Source: Macrolepiota albuminosa (Eukaryota; Basidiomycota; Agaricomycetes; Agaricales; Agaricaceae). Taken from it: 64,000 bases of DNA. The translations under genes were made by a program, and so were the position numbers. Below the pieces are notes generated by a model. It was not told the origin of the DNA. It made no database searches and worked only from the letters and a program-made list of their open reading frames with translations. Below are positions 22,306-33,961 of this stretch, piece after piece (position 1 is the first letter of the stretch; each line of letters starts with the position of its first letter). Location of the stretch: assembly GCA_027475525.1 (NCBI GenBank), contig JAMWFC010000090.1:1860001-1924000 (forward strand). Direction: 5' to 3'.

Positions 22306-23850
22306 TCATTGTGCGGGAGCATGATATCGGTCGGGAATCCCTGAGTAGGGATGGAGAGGCGGCAAAGGCGGTTCAGGAGCGGCAGCAGACGACGATGGTT
22401 CTGGAGTGGTGGCTGGCGGTGCAGCAGGAGCAGAAGTCGGTAGCTTACTAGCGGGAGACATAGGCTTGTATCCTTTCAGAGGTTGTTTAGGCTGCTTAAC
22501 TTCAACCCCATCAAAAACCTGATTCTTGAGCGAATCTAGCTCCTTCTGTAACTTGGCGATTCGTTCTTCCTGCAAGAAAGTGGGATGGTCGCCAACGCTG
22601 TCGAAGTGTAAGACCTCATGAATCATTTGCTGTTGCGTTGCCTGTTCAGGGTCGGGGTTGGTGTTGGCGGAAAGCGTGCCAGTGACGATTTGTCCTGGGT
22701 TGCGCCTATGCTATTCATCAACCCGTTCCTGGAAGGACTTCTTGTCTGGGTAGTTGGGAATGGTGGTGCCAGTGGTAAGAACTATCTTGCCGTCGATAGC
22801 CCTTCGAATTTTTCCTTGCCGAATATAATTTTTGAGGGTAGCGCAGTGTCCTCTAGTCATGGTGTGGCCAATTTTCCCGCAAAAGTGGCAAGGGCCTGGC
22901 GCAGGTATATTGGCAGGTCGGTTGGCGAGATTGGTTGTAATCATGGTTTCAATATGCATCATAGCGGAGGCAACAGCAGCGGTAACGGCAGCGTTGAGAT
23001 CCTCCTTCTTAACGAAGTCGGCAACAGGAGGTGTGATGGGAATTATACTGTTAGTTCGCTCAGGTGGTGGGCTCGTCCTAGCGCGTTGCAGCCCAACGCC
23101 AGTGTCTGTCCCCTTGAGAACCCATTTACTGGCTTCAAAGACGTCGGCAATGTTATAGGGCTCGTCTGGGTGATAAACTATTTCTAGGCGGCGAGCAATG
23201 CAAGTCCAAAGCGAAGTCGGGATGCCTTGTTGGAATAGGTGATGCTCCTTGTTAATATATAGCTTGCCATTTTGTACTAACCACCTAGCGATCTTTTGGA
23301 ATTCGCGGTAATATGTAGAGAATGCGCCAAGAGAAGAGGTGCCGTTGTCAAATGATTCCTGTACTAGTTTCTGTAATTTGTTTACCGAGTATCGGGTAGC
23401 TTCTTCAGCGCCAGGATACAACTGAATTACTGCCATCTTCCAGCCTTCATACAAAGCACCTTGGGCTGGAACGGGTGGGGCGGCAGGAACAAAGGCGGCA
23501 AACTCGGCAAGGCCTGTCCACGTCTCTGCTGTGTCATATGACACGTATCTTGCCGCGTACTCCTTCATCTGTGTGTGGTCGGTAATGCCACAATCCCTGA
23601 ATAAATACTCTAATTCTTTAAAATACTGGGAGAGCTCCCGTGGCTTGGACTCGTCCCATTTTGGTGCTGAGAAGTGATTGCGTGGTGGCATGCACTGAAC
23701 CTGTTGTTCCATGGCAATGGTGGTACCGAGTTTGGTTAGTGGTTGTGGGGAAGGAGTTCTAGGGATTGGCGATGGGGTAAGAGAAATGAGTTGAGAAAGA
23801 GGCATTAACGGAGTGATGGGGGTAACTGGTTGCGGTATGGCAAGCGGCAA
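22306..23850 (-). pseudogene. B Gag with zinc knuckle
   Basis: The first Met is at 23850, about 240 bp inside the 5' LTR edge. Residues about 40-280 look like a retrotransposon capsid domain (YFKELEYLF near the start), followed by a zinc-knuckle-like CHFCGKIGH...C with a longer last spacing than the canonical four. A TAG at 22711 and a TGA at 22306 interrupt the frame; a Pro/Ala-rich C-terminal part lies between them. Confidence 0.83.
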
Positions 23851-24071
23851 TGCTAAGAGGTCGTCGGTGCTAAAGTCAAGAGAACGCGGGAAGAGATCAG
23901 GAAATTTGTCTACAGTGGCGTTCTGTAGTTCCTGTGCAAGAGAGAGACCTGGTAAGGCACCAGGTGGTTGTGGAGTTGATGGGTGGGAAGGAGCTATGCC
24001 TTCTGCTAACTGCTCTAGCAGGTGGTGCCTACGCTGGAGACGGGTTTCTGGCAGAATTCTGCCCTAGAGAT

Positions 24072-24089
24072 CTCTCACGGTGGGCTCCA
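24072..24089 (-). promoter_or_regulatory. Candidate primer-binding site of element B
   Basis: Three bases inside the 5' LTR, on the minus strand, TGGAGCCCACCGTGAG begins with TGG, complementary to a tRNA 3' CCA end. I cannot name the tRNA from sequence alone. Confidence 0.5.
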
Positions 24090-24092
24090 ATT

Positions 24093-25021
24093 TGATGACA
24101 CCCAAAGTTTGGTCAGTAACAAATATGACTATAGTGTTACCGTACCAAAAGCTTGCGTTGGGCGCACTATAAGTGATGTGGGGAGTCCCAGGCAGGTCCC
24201 AGAGAACGTGCCTGTGAAAATGAGGAAAAGTTGGTAAGGGGGTCAGCAAGTGTAAAGCGCTAAGGTAAAGTGCCTATGAAGGGAGCGGTAAGTGCACATG
24301 GCAATGTTAGTGGCAAGAACACAGTAAGCTTAGCGAAGTCTAAGCGTCGTTAATGCCTGCTGTAGCTGCAAGGCGTGAATAGGTCGAAGGCTAGTGATAG
24401 TCTGCAACTGCCGACGAGTTCAACGTTGCTGACCGTAAATGAGGTCCTGAGCGTAAGGGAGACTGAAGTAAGGGAAAACTCTGTTCTATCGTTCGATGGG
24501 TATGTACAAGTCAGTAAGTACTTTATATACTACAAGGAGTTCACCATTGCCAGTGACCAACCATTGCCAAAGTGCGGTAAACTAGAAAATTTCATAGGGG
24601 TAGCTCCAACAGTTTCAGATCCCTACCATCCATTCAAGACCCTTAGCAACGCCAGGCGGCAGATCACGGTGCTAAACCATCAATCCATCACCCTTCTGTC
24701 GGTCCAAAATGCTTAGCAATGTCAGGTGCCAAATCGAGGCGCTAAGCGATGTCAGCCACCAAGGTTAAACGCCAAGCTGTCCGTCAGTTTTTGATAGATC
24801 ATCAGGCTTCTCCCTAAGCGCTGTTGTCAGTGACTGATGCCATCTGTCAGTTGTCATTCTGTCTGCCGTCGGCACTATCACTGATTGGATCTGCTTCTTG
24901 CTGTGCGCGGCCGTCAAATATTGCCAAAATTGGTTAGTTAGCGTGCGCTAAGGTATCCTGAGCCTGTGCCGTGTTGCCGTAGCCTGCCGTTGATGTGCTG
25001 ATCCTGTATGGGGTCCTATCA
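24093..25021 (-). repeat. 5' LTR of element B (right copy)
   Basis: It is 929 bp and matches 2016-3021. In minus-strand sense it begins TGATAGG and ends TCATCA. It lacks the 77-bp duplication present in the left copy. GTGG follows at 25022-25025. Confidence 0.93.
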
Positions 25022-25039
25022 GTGGATGTAGGATTACTA

Positions 25040-25290
25040 AACTAAATAACTTTTTCTTGCAAAGAAGAACATACCAATTGATATAATAAAATTCCCAATC
25101 ATAGAAATCATTTGCTAATTTTAAAAGACCACAAACATCCTCTCTGGCTTTGCCAGCAGAGAATTGTGGAATGATATGGCAACTTCTCAAGACATTAAAT
25201 GGGTCAATAAAATTGAAAGAGTTGGTGTCTGAGGGAGATGCAAAGTAAATGCAATCAAGATAATGGTGAGTCCAACCAGAATCTTCTTTG
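25040..25290 (-). pseudogene. Fragment of an unidentified repetitive-type protein
   Basis: About 80 codons stay open on the minus strand and include HIIPQFSAGKA and DWEFYYINW. I recall similar motifs (D-W-x-[FY]-YYxN) in large mushroom-specific hypothetical protein families, though I cannot name the family with certainty. Element B inserted immediately downstream. It is AT-rich and CpG-poor, so it is probably a decayed repeat rather than a working gene. Confidence 0.4.
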
Positions 25291-25394
25291 ATAAGGAAAT
25301 ACTACCTTACCCAAAGAAACTCAATTTATTGAGGATAGTAATCAGTATTACTCTCACTAGATAAAAAACATTAGGATGATAGATTTCCAGGACC

Positions 25395-25982
25395 TGCACA
25401 TAGCATTAATCGCAAACTCAGTGAGTAGTCCACCCAGTCTCATTGATCAGAGCAAACAACTGCCCTCAGGATCTGGCCTATACTGTGGTTGGCCCACTCA
25501 GTCTGCCCATCCATCTGAGGATAGAATGAAGTTGATGTGAGGAGCCTAGCTCCTAACAGCTTGTGGAGTTCTCTTCACCATTGTGCTATGAATTTTGAGT
25601 CACAGTCGCTCACAATGGTACTAGGCAGCCCATGCAGCCTAATGATCTCTCTAAGGTAGATCCACAACAGCTCCTTAGCTGTCAGCACTGTTTGCACCAG
25701 TATAAGGTGCACCATGCTTGTTATGCGACATATCACCACCCAGAGGTAGTCAAATTCTCTAGACTTGAGAAAGGGACCTACAAAGTCCATTCCAATGGAA
25801 TTCCAAGGCTTTACCGGCATGAGTAGCTGGTGCAGCTTCCCAACAGGAGATCTAGGGGGCAGCTTTGCCCTCTGACATGCTGTGCATGATGCGCAGAACT
25901 TGGTAACCTCCTGGGCCATGCATGGCCACCAATACCATCTATGGATGTATCCCAATGTCCATGCAGCACTGAAGTGCCCCAC
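25395..25982 (-). pseudogene. C integrase fragment
   Basis: HRWYWWPCMAQEV and CASCTACQRAK match the A1 zinc domain; MDFVGPF and IVSDCDSKF match the D-D part of the core. After a TGA near 25575 the frame resumes with the conserved DGQTE-W-AN motif, then ends at about 25400. Confidence 0.8.
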
Positions 25983-26091
25983 CAGTGCATGGGCCTGGTC
26001 CAGTACTCATGTACAAGAAAGGCAGGCCACTGCCACTCCTTGACGGTTCTCCATTGTGATCAATCTATCAGGCCCCTGCCTGAACCAAACT

Positions 26092-26598
26092 TCACCTCCG
26101 TTCATTATTGCGCATTGTGCATACATCCAGAACATGTTCTCTAATCTCCTGGTACTGGTGGAGAAGTAGATCCTCCCCATCTGGGTCTATGTGGCAGTCT
26201 GCCTGCATATACTTGTGAGGCTCATGAGCCTCCCCAACTACATCACTCTCAAAGTAGTGAGACAAGCAGTCTGCCACTTTATTGAGTTCACCTTTAACAT
26301 AGGTGATGTTGAATTGATATCTTGACATATAATTGATCCACCATTGCTGATGTGGCAACAAGTTCACCTGAGTTTTAAAGAACTCAAGTGCCTTGTGATT
26401 GGTAATGATATGGATGGGGTATCCCATCAGCTTAGCCTCCCACTTGAGGAGGGCCTTGAGTATGGCTAGGGTCTTTGGCTCATGCACAGCATAGTTTTTC
26501 TGGGAGGTCATAAACTTTTTTGACATGAATCCTGCTGGATGGCAAGTCTGCCAGCTACTCCCCTGGCCATACATGGCACCAATGTCTATCTTAGACAC
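26092..26598 (-). pseudogene. C RNase H fragment
   Basis: It aligns closely with A1 RNase H: HPAGFMSKKF, NYAVHEPKTLAILKALL, KALEFFKTQV and YVKGELNKVADCLS all have direct counterparts. Substitutions are often Arg to His, Cys or Gln, as expected from CpG loss. Confidence 0.85.
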
Positions 26599-27903
26599 AT
26601 TGCAAATGAGCCAAATAGGCTCGTCCCATCTAGAGTCAATTGGTCAAATAACTGGAGTCTTTATACAGATCTGTTTGACCATTTCAAAGCACCGCTGGTG
26701 CAGCAGCCTCCAATTGAACGGTGACCCATTCTGTGTCATGGCCATGAGTGGCCCTGTATAGGCAGTAACATTGGGCAAAAAGCTCAATATGTAGTTGACA
26801 AGGCCAAAAAACTGTTGGATGTCATTGTAGTTTTGTGGTGTGTGCCACTCCCAAATGTGGTCAAGCTTGTCCTGATTGGGGTGTATACTCCGCTCATTGA
26901 TGACATGCCCTAGGCAGTTTATACTTTGAGTGTTAAGCTCACACTTTTTTCATTTCAAATACAACTTGTACTTGTGTAGTCATTTGAATACAACTCTGAG
27001 GTGCTGCTCATGCTCCTCTATGGAATTCAAATAGATCAATATATTATCTAAGTAGATGTGCATAAAGCATCCTATCACGTCTCAAAATATAGAGGTCATT
27101 AACCTCTGAAAGGTTGCGGGGGCATTATAGTCCCCAATCTGCATTATGTTGCTTGTAAATGTGCCTATGATCAAGGCAAACATGGTCTTGGGTATGTCTT
27201 TGATGTGAATGCACACCTGCTCATAGGCATCAGTAAGATCAATCTTTGAGCAATACTTCACTCAAGCCACATCTTCCCAGATCACCTCCTGATCTGTTAA
27301 AGGAGTTACATTCTTTATGGTATTATCATTGTGCTGACATGCATCAAGAGCTGTTTGAAGGGTTCCATCCTTCTTTGGGATGCATAGTAATGGTGCAGCC
27401 TGAGCAGTGGTGCATGGTAACCACCACTGAGCATTCAAATAGCAATTAGTTTTATTGCGTAGTTGCTCTTGGAGTGTGCATGGACAGCACAGCAAGTGAT
27501 ACTTGTATTGCTTGCTCTTGTCTATGAGATTGATCTCATGGTTCACTTCCTGCCATGGCGGAAGCTCCTCCTTGGTCCTATTGACCATATTGGCAAATTA
27601 TTCTTGCCATTGCTGATGCAACCAAGGTATATCTTCCTCACAAAGGCTTGTCGCCTTCTGTTTCTTCTTCAGATGCACTGGAGGAAGTACTTCCACTGTA
27701 TTTGATGGTGGCTGAGGCTGCTGTGCATATTGCTTGTGCATTGTGAGCACCCAATTAACACTGTCATTGGATATGTGCAGCCTTAGTGGGGAATCCACTA
27801 TCGCTGCCTTATGAGCCACGAGGTTTTTCCCCTTGCATATGAGGGAATATGCTATGGACACTTTGTCCAATGCTGGCTGACAATACACTGGTGTCATGGT
27901 CAT
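26599..27903 (-). pseudogene. C reverse transcriptase fragments
   Basis: 27262-27588 carries the RT N-terminal part (LLCIPKKDGTLQTALDA). Near 27040-27060 the catalytic motif reads YLDN instead of YLDD, so the enzyme would be dead. 27598-27903 matches the pre-RT linker. Stops and frameshifts separate the blocks. Confidence 0.8.
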
Positions 27904-28535
27904 TCATTGCTGGTGCATATTTTGTGCACACGTAGCTGCCACTAGCTCATTCCACTCCTGCGGCATTTGAGGGTCGTATGCCCAGTCATGCTCAGGAAGG
28001 GGAGCTGGTCGCTCTCATAAAGACCATGTGTCCTTACAATATGAGGCTTCTGCCTCCCAGTTGCTGTCCCTCAAGTCATCTAACTTGACTTGTGAGGACG
28101 TAAGTGGACATACATCCACTGAGTTCTCAAGCTTTTTTGCCTTTTGCTGTCATTTCTCTGGAGGCTTTGCACCTCAAGCATCAGGAGCAAGTCTTTGCTT
28201 GTCTCTTGTCTTGGAGGCTTGATGATACTCATCCTCGCTCATCATCACCATGTTGTGGTCTGAGCTCAGTCCAGGCATAGCCTGTACTTCCTCACCCACA
28301 TCCTCCACCGCCAGCACTTTACACCAACTGAGTGAGGGAGAATCCTTGTGCTTCTCTGTAGTATGGTAATGTCAGCAATTATCAGTGTTGTTTGCTGTAG
28401 CTCATTCTGCTGGGATCACTTTCTATTCACTAGCACCTGACAGTGCTCAAAGTTGAGCATGACTTTGTTATGCCACATAAATGGTGTTTCCAGTATCATG
28501 TCATAATGATCAAAGTTTGTGACATCCATATATTC

Positions 28536-30024
28536 CTAGCTATGTGAGCCCAGTGTCTGGACAGTTATGTTTGTCCCATACTGCACCATGGCATGGCTCC
28601 CTATGGTGCCCAGCTGCAATGCCAACAGTGTGTCTAACTCCTGTATGGAAATTCTGTACACATGGGCAAACTGGGGTGTAATACCCAAAGTAGTACTCCC
28701 AGAGTCCCATAAGGTCCATGCTTTGTGGCCATTTACATCCACATATGAGACCAGACACTCCTTGTCTGCCTGCTTCAATGTAGGGCGCTGCAAAGTGCCC
28801 TCTGCTTGACAAAGAGTTACCTTCATCCACACAACGTTATTTTTGTTGTAATCATTTGAAGATGGCCAATCTGTCATGGCCACTAGGCACTCAGAGTTGC
28901 TGTTTCAACTGTAGTACTTGTTGTCATAGGCATTGTTGTATACGTCTACTGTGACATACTCCTCCTCCATAACCACACTTTTGGGCTCAGTGTCTGATGC
29001 CTCCTCTGAAGGCTCTTGGTCATCCATGGAGTGCTCAGCCTCAGATTCTGCAGAGATATCTCCATCACTCCCACTCATGGCTGCAGTATGTGCAGCAAAA
29101 AGGTGGGTGTGGAGTGTATACCTCTTTCTTGGGGCTCCCATCCTTGCAGGGCAATTGGTAGCATAGTGGCCTGGCTGGCTGCAGGCAAAGCAGGTACCCA
29201 TCTGACCAGGTGAGTTGGCCAGCCTGACTTCCAGCCTTGGCTTAGGATGTTCTCCATCCAGCGCCTGCTCCAGTTGTGGGTGGCTTTGCCCTCGATTCAC
29301 CACAGGAGTTCTGTGTACCACAAACTGCATGGTTGGCCTTCTTAGCTAGGAAGGTCCCCACATGCTGACCTCATGAGGGTGCTCCAGCAGGCGGTAGTCA
29401 CTTGCTTCCTCCTTTGTATCCACTATGATGCTCATAGTGGTTAGCAGTCTTAAGAGACTGCTTGTATTTTATAGTGTACGCCACAAACTCCTCTACATTG
29501 TTGACTTCTGGGGACAGCCCATCCTCATGTATCAGATAGTGGTGCATGTCTGCTAAGATACCATCCAAGAATGTTTTGAGCATAGTGTACCCGTTTGGGT
29601 ATACTGCCATATTCTGGGCATGGTCATTAAGAGTATTGTAGAACCCTTGTACACCCAACTTCTCAGTGTACTTGGCAGACTGAAACTCCCACCTTGCATT
29701 CTGTAGCATTGAGGAGTACACAAATCAATCATACAGTCCTATGAGGACTTCTTTGAATGTCCAATCATACTGGACCTAGTTGATGTGCAATACTGCTTGT
29801 CAAAACCACCCCATGGCCTCTCTGGCCAAGACCTCAGGCAGAACAAAAATTTGTTCTTGTTCCATATGGTCACCTCCATATAAGCACATAGTGAGATAGG
29901 TACATATGTCCATTGCCCAGTCCTCAAAGTCACTGAACTTGGACACACTTGTGTAGGTGCAAATGTGCCTACTATCTCCTTTATGCAGCTTCATCCCATC
30001 CAGTAACTGTAAGGTGACTCCCAA
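28536..30024 (-). pseudogene. C protease, zinc knuckle and capsid fragments
   Basis: Protease motif DSGSTTLGITPQF lies in 28536-28883. The CCHC knuckle CFACSQPGHYATNC lies in 28905-29330, followed upstream by capsid-like pieces at 29398-29721 and 29739-30024 (AQNMAVYPNGYTMLKTFLDG). Each block matches A1 in the same order. Confidence 0.82.
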
Positions 30025-30110
30025 GGCATCATTGACTATTCAATGAAGGCAATTGTGCATGGCTTCATGTTGCATCCAAATGGCCTCCCGCTAGCCTGGA
30101 GATCTAGTCA

Positions 30111-31220
30111 CTAAATCAGCAGCTTGGAGAAGTGACTTCCCTTGTCTACCCTGCAGTGGACATTCTGAGCCTCCTCGGCTGTGGGCATAATTGCCCTCAT
30201 CTCAGGGAATTGACCTAGGGCATTCATCCTGGCTGTTACCAGGGGCATCATGTCTGGTGGCACCATCTCAATCGAGGAAGTCTCCTTGATAATGATCATT
30301 GCACTGCCTTGGTTCTGGAAAAGCTTGATTCTCCTGGCCCTGCATTATAAATTGACAATGCATCTCGTCAATGGGCTTAGTGCCCTTGAATACAATGCCC
30401 TGATTGTCAATAAGGGACTGGCCCTTAGTCCTGAGATTGCCATTGCACATACATTGATATGCAACTCTGTCGCTCAACGTTTCCACCATTGGCACATGCA
30501 GCATCAAAGATGCCTTGCTCTCCACCTTAAACCTGGTGCTATTGTGTTCATCCAGGCCTGACATCTCTGTCCTAAGGTCTTACTTACACATGTGTGGGGG
30601 CTCCTCATGCCACCCTTGTCCTGCTGGAGTATAAAAGGTACTCACCAGTTTTACTTCAGGCACTTCCTGTGCCCATGCTAGTGCTTCTACTAGCTTGACT
30701 CCAACATCTTGATTACAATGTGCCAAGTATTCCTCAGACGTGTGGCTCCAGGGAGTTGACACCCTTGATTGCCTTGTGGCCTAATAAGAACTCTCACCAT
30801 TTGCATGGTGTACACAGTTTTCAACTGCTGCTCCTCTGCTCTGGTATCGTTGTTGCTAGATGACTCAGTCACCTCCTCTGGAATATTTGCAACCTCCTGG
30901 ACTTCCTCCACTGCTGGCATGCATGGGAAACAATTTTCTGTGCTGCCTACTTCTGGAGTCACATCCTCCTCTGGCATCTCCTCTATGTGGGCTTCCACTA
31001 TCCTAGTGGGCATTGAGCCTGCCACAGCCTGCCTGGCTCCACTACTCCAGCTTGAGAGCATAGGTGCCCCAGTCCATACCAATGACTTGGTGTTTCCTGA
31101 GGCACCCTGGGTGCCTGTCAACTGCCTAACCTCATCAGGGGGCCCTTTTGAAGCTAGCCAGCTAGACCGTCGAAGTCTTCCTGGCAGCTGCATAACTAGG
31201 AAAGTCAATTCTCCTGGCAT
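30111..31220 (-). pseudogene. C Gag N-terminal fragments
   Basis: 30268-30564 includes QSLIDNQGIVFKG, matching ESFIDNQGVVFEG of A1 Gag. 30690-31220 is an acidic, low-complexity N-terminal part. 30111-30299 is a small remnant between Gag blocks. Confidence 0.65.
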
Positions 31221-31660
31221 CTTGTCCTGTGGCTGTTGCTGTAGTACTTGGTGGCAAGTATTACTGTAGTTCTGGGGCTTATTGGTAACTCAGAAAGTTC
31301 CCTCTAATCCACACTGTTGCTTGATGATAAACTTGGTGTATTGGGTGCTTCTCAGAATATCAAATACTCTGATGGGCAGTAGAAGGTTCTCAGTCAACTC
31401 CAGCCTAAGCAGTTCACTCCCTGGGAACTACCGAGCCTTTGTTTTCCAATAGACTTCCAAGAAGAGGTTCAATAAACTCTAGCCTAGGTGATTCACTCCC
31501 TGGGAACCACTGAGCCTTTGCCTATCAAATGCCTGGTTATTCTCTACTCTACTTGGACTATTTATACTAATTTTCCAGTGCACAGACCACCAGATCACAT
31601 GACTTTTTGCTCTTGACCTCCTAGCATTCCTGACCTAATTTGTTGTTCCATTTTCCATTT
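31221..31660. other. Non-coding, upstream side of element C
   Basis: No gene is supported. Two diverged copies of a block of roughly 90 bp (TTCACTCCCTGGGAAC...GAGCCTTTG) lie at about 31395-31520. It may include C's lost LTR, but no matching partner is seen. Confidence 0.4.
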
Positions 31661-31665
31661 TGGTG

Positions 31666-31925
31666 ATGCATGTTTCAGTGCCACCATTCCATTCATCTCT
31701 TCCTTCCTCCATTCAATGCATGTTTCAGTGCCACCATTCTATTCATCTGTTTCAGTGCCACCATTCCATTCATCTCTTCCTTCCTCCATTCAATGCATGT
31801 TTCAGTGCCACCATTCCATTCATCTCTTCCTTCCTCCATTCAATGCATGTTTCAGTGCCACCATTCCATTCATCCCTCCCTTCCTCTATTCAATGCATGT
31901 GCCACCATTCTATTCATCTCTTTTA
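31666..31925. repeat. Minisatellite, 50-bp unit
   Basis: The unit beginning TGCATGTTTCAGTGCCACCA recurs with a 50-bp spacing, with one shortened copy (near 31747) and degenerate last copies. Because the unit is not a multiple of three, each frame reads a different repeat peptide; these are not genes. Confidence 0.9.
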
Positions 31926-32690
31926 ACATCCCTCCATGCTTCTTTCCCTTTCCCCTTTCAGTCATATCAAATTGGGCATTGTCAGATCAGATCTTGATCT
32001 AGATCATCACAATTTGATCCCCTTTTGTCACCTCTGCCAGCTCCCATGCTTCCCCTCCCCATAACAGTGGTTGGACTATTGTTGAGTTGATAGTTTGAGC
32101 TGGTCCCTGCCCTTTGTTCTGTACTGTCTGTGTATTTATTGGGGTGTTTTTGGAGATATAATTTGTTGAGACTGCTACCAGGAGGCTTACAGTTTTCAGC
32201 CCATAATTAAATGTTTATTTTGACTTCTGGTGCATGTTGTGTCTCTGACTGCTGGTACAGCATCGTATCATTGCTGGCCATTATTGTGTGAGCTCTCAGC
32301 TCTCCAGGCCTTGCTTTCATTCCTGGGCAGGTCAGTGCTCTGGCTTTGATCTTGAATGACCCATTGGATGCTTGCATGTCCTGAGTGTCTGCTGGGTCTC
32401 CCCATAGTTCATGGGTGTTCTGCCCACTGTCAGTGGAAACTGCAGGTATGGGATTACTCATTGATCTCCTGTTTGAAATTTGCATGGTGTGGCTGTGCAA
32501 GAAGCTCGAAAAGCTGATAGAGTTCTGTCAATGAACTCAGTGTCTGACATACCTTATCTGTGGCGGCGGCGCCCCCAGTTACTTCTCGGTCTTTAAACAA
32601 TTTCTTTTTTTTGCTCTTACTTACATCTCAATTGTACTATACAGTTTCCTAAGCCACCGCATTTTCCTTATGTTGCATGCGCCAGTGTTG
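31926..32690. other. Non-coding, no gene supported
   Basis: A 97-codon minus-strand frame (32207-32500) exists but has no recognisable features. The rest is repeat-like intergenic sequence with few CpG. Confidence 0.45.
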
Positions 32691-32694
32691 CTGC

Positions 32695-32723
32695 CCCTCA
32701 GTTCTTTATTCAAAGACTGAGGG
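32695..32723. repeat. 29-nt hairpin, CCCTCAGT/ACTGAGGG arms
   Basis: An 8-bp perfect inverted repeat encloses 13 nt. A partial tandem copy of the same block (GTTCTTTATTCAAAGACTGAGG) follows at about 32810-32832. Confidence 0.75.
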
Positions 32724-32854
32724 TGTGTGATTACTACTTACTTATTTTATTTTTATCTTACCTATCCCTGTAGTTCTCGACACTTACTTCGTACTACAGG
32801 TTAACAGAGTTCTTTATTCAAAGACTGAGGTTCTCAACACTTACTTTGTACTAC

Positions 32855-33306
32855 ATTTCTTCTGACATTATTTCATTTTACTGTTTCTATTCTTTCAACA
32901 CTATCTGTTAGTACTACTCTCAGCTCTTGAGATGCTCTGGTTCTTTAGCTACCATTCAGACAAGTGTGGGCCCTTCAGCACCGCTTCCAGACTGCTTATA
33001 TAAGCTGGAGTTTGCCTTTCTGACTTCTAAAGTCTGGAGTTTTCCTGCCTTGTTTGCACAGTTGTTTGGTTAGTCAATTTTCCAGTTTTTAAGGTTTTGT
33101 TGTACTGTATAGTTGTTTCCCATGCTTCAGAAGCCCCAGAAGTATCCAACCTGGCATAGGGAATCCCTAGACTTGTTCTCTTTGGATCTCCCTCTGCCAG
33201 GTGAGTAGTTATTATGATATTGTCAGTACATACTCTAATACACTTTGGATCTCCCTCTGCCAGCTATGTGACTGAGCCACAGCCTCTAGAGGTCGCCCTT
33301 ACAGCA
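32855..33306 (+). repeat. LTR of the D family, plus orientation
   Basis: It is closely similar to the reverse complement of 61155-61583. It has a TATATAA box near 32998 and ends CCTTACAGCA. An intron-like insert (GTGAGTAG...CTGCCAG) lies between direct repeats of TTTGGATCTCCCTCTGCCAG at 33181 and 33244. No internal D sequence follows, so it is a solo or truncated LTR. Confidence 0.75.
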
Positions 33307-33563
33307 TGGACATAGCTATCACATTGGCAGTTCTATGAAACTGCTCTCCAATGAAGTCCTACCTCTATTGTGATGAAGCATGGTGGATGGAGTTTCCTAT
33401 GTTTTCTTATCTATTGGCGAAGATTAGACACCATCGTGCCAAATGCAATTGCTTCCATATGGGAAGCCTCACAACATTGTTTCACATGAAAACATAACCT
33501 CAAAAGCATTCCAACTACTAGATGGTCCAATTTTTTTAACCTTACTTTATCCTGACACACTCT

Positions 33564-33866
33564 CTACTTCTCATTTATCATACATACATCTTCACTCACA
33601 TGGCTCTCATATACTTTAAACATAGTTCTTATGTACTTTAAAACTATATTCAATTTATTCCTGTTCACACTTTTTAACTTTGGCATAGTAGAGTAGGCAC
33701 AGCTAAGGTTGAGCTGCACTGTTGGAGTATCCACCACTCCCACCACAGCTGCCTCTGTGTATGGAACTAAGCTCATTCTTTTTGCCAAACCCATCATTTT
33801 TAATTCCCATCTTCTAATCCCATCCGTTTCTTCCAACTCAGCCTTATTTAAGCATTTTATACACAC
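33564..33866 (-). other. Unidentified 100-codon frame
   Basis: The frame has mixed, protein-like composition but no recognised domain, and its start and splice context are unclear. It lies between two D-type LTR fragments and may be part of a decayed element. It could be chance. Confidence 0.2.
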
Positions 33867-33961
33867 ATCTACTAAAAAACAAACAAAAAAAGCAATTCTT
33901 TGTCAGCCTTAGTCAGAACTGACTAATCAGATCATTTTCCAGACATTGTCGTATTATATAG

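Larger units (their letters stand above)
2016..25021 (-). mobile_element. Ty3/gypsy LTR retrotransposon B with antisense gene
   Basis: Two matching LTRs (2016-3021 and 24093-25021) bound the element. TGAT/ATCA ends are present and GTGG flanks both sides (2012-2015 and 25022-25025). On the minus strand the order is LTR, primer-binding-site candidate, gag with zinc knuckle, protease, reverse transcriptase, RNase H, integrase; a spliced plus-strand gene and the polypurine tract follow. Chromovirus A1 is nested inside. Without A1, its target duplication and two 77-bp duplications, B is about 11.0 kb. The integrase lacks a chromodomain, so B belongs to a different gypsy lineage from A. Repeated in-frame TGA codons show it is inactive. 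Confidence 0.93.
25395..31220 (-). mobile_element. Decayed gypsy element C, relative of A
   Basis: Minus-strand fragments align in order with A1 from the Gag N-terminus to integrase. Frameshifts and stops are frequent and CpG is scarce compared with A1, so this is an old copy. It is cut off within the integrase core near 25395, with no C-terminal domain and no chromodomain. No LTRs could be recognised. Confidence 0.85.

Noticed and set aside
31660..32002. Three overlapping plus-strand frames of 88-110 codons with a repeated His/Ser/Phe peptide
   Set aside because: They are translations of a 50-bp minisatellite in three frames and not genes.
32207..32500. 97-codon minus-strand frame
   Set aside because: No family, no start context and repeat-rich surroundings; kept only in the gap description.
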